Origin: Paramecium tetraurelia
Taxonomy: Eukaryota; Ciliophora; Oligohymenophorea; Peniculida; Parameciidae
Assembly (NCBI RefSeq): GCF_000165425.1
Contig: NW_001798965.1
Coordinates: forward strand, 238,231 to 302,230
Direction: 5' to 3'
DNA: 64,000 nt
In this document: piece by piece, positions 63,761 to 64,000 of the stretch
How the letters are laid out: the number at the start of each line of letters is the position of its first letter
Position numbering within the stretch: the stretch's first letter is position 1
Notes under the pieces: generated by a model
Told to the model about the DNA's origin: nothing
The model's database searches: none
What the model saw: only the letters and a program-made list of their open reading frames with translations
Program-made: the position numbers and the translations under genes

Positions 63761-64000
63761 GGAAGACTAACCTGATACGTACTAGTGTGGGTAGGGCTGA
63801 GTCAATGAGGTGTTAAAAACGCGAAGTTTTGAAAGATAGATTAGAGGGGGTGTCAGTTTTAGAATTTTTAAGTTAATTATTTACTTATATATATAAGTAT
63901 AAATTTGATAATCACTCAATGAGAAATTTTAATTCCTTTTGTCACTTTTTTATTTGATTAACTTAAACCTTAAATTTACCCTATAATTTTGAGAGTTCAC
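63753..64000. other. Right edge, unassigned
   Basis: The first ~110 bases after the repeat (63,753-63,860) are GC-rich for this window (e.g. CCTGATACGTACTAGTGTGG, GTGTGGGTAGGGCTGAGTCA) and could be coding, structured RNA or part of the repeat locus. The remainder is ordinary AT-rich sequence. No telomeric repeats are present. Confidence 0.4.

Noticed and set aside
63753-63860. rRNA fragment
   Set aside because: Its GC content is higher than the surroundings, but I could not match it to conserved SSU, LSU or 5S motifs.

Overview
The window is nuclear DNA of a ciliate, almost certainly Paramecium or a close relative, and most likely from the somatic (macronuclear) genome. It is very AT-rich. 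Conserved genes read through only if TAA and TAG are glutamine and TGA is the sole stop; the histone H3 gene has TAA or TAG at positions that are Gln in every H3. Genes are cut by tiny introns, mostly 18-33 nt. Many of these end in AAG as well as TAG or CAG. The conserved genes are not interrupted by TA-bounded insertions, which argues against unprocessed germline DNA. All gene coordinates below use the ciliate code and span the introns.

Positions 1-38,130 are gene-dense. In order: a broken hypothetical gene (-), a DUSP plus ubiquitin-like domain protein (+), tRNA-Lys (-), a small Alba-like ORF (+), choline/ethanolamine phosphotransferase (-), splicing factor SF3A3 (+), arginase (+), a divergent histone H3 (+), a coiled-coil protein (-), a 7.5 kb P4-ATPase/guanylyl cyclase fusion (+), a conserved uncharacterised protein (-), DGAT2-type acyltransferase (-), a calpain with an MGxC N-terminus (-), a small possibly mitochondrial protein (+), a coiled-coil/EF-hand reading frame (-), a small protein (-), ALG7/DPAGT1 (-), a sugar-porter-like MFS transporter (+), a MORN-repeat protein (-), a coiled-coil protein (+), a histidine phosphatase (+), an uncharacterised protein (+), a RanBP1-domain protein (-) and a Rab-like GTPase (-). 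These are ordinary housekeeping and signalling functions with no operon logic.

Positions 38,649-42,235 hold a tandem TPR gene of about 24 near-identical units, each a ~100 nt exon followed by a ~27 nt intron. From 42 kb to the right end the sequence is much more broken: WD40 repeats with frame breaks, a 150-base gap of N (45,252-45,401), discoidin-like domains, and about 11 kb of + strand Cys-codon-rich, frame-broken sequence resembling a decayed giant secreted or membrane protein gene. The window ends with a reading frame containing a perfect 47-bp tandem repeat (4 copies) that is open in all three frames.

Main uncertainties: several conserved genes show +1 shifts at homopolymers, which may be sequencing errors rather than real mutations, and open frames arise easily by chance when only TGA stops. 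Product calls rest on motifs recognised by eye.
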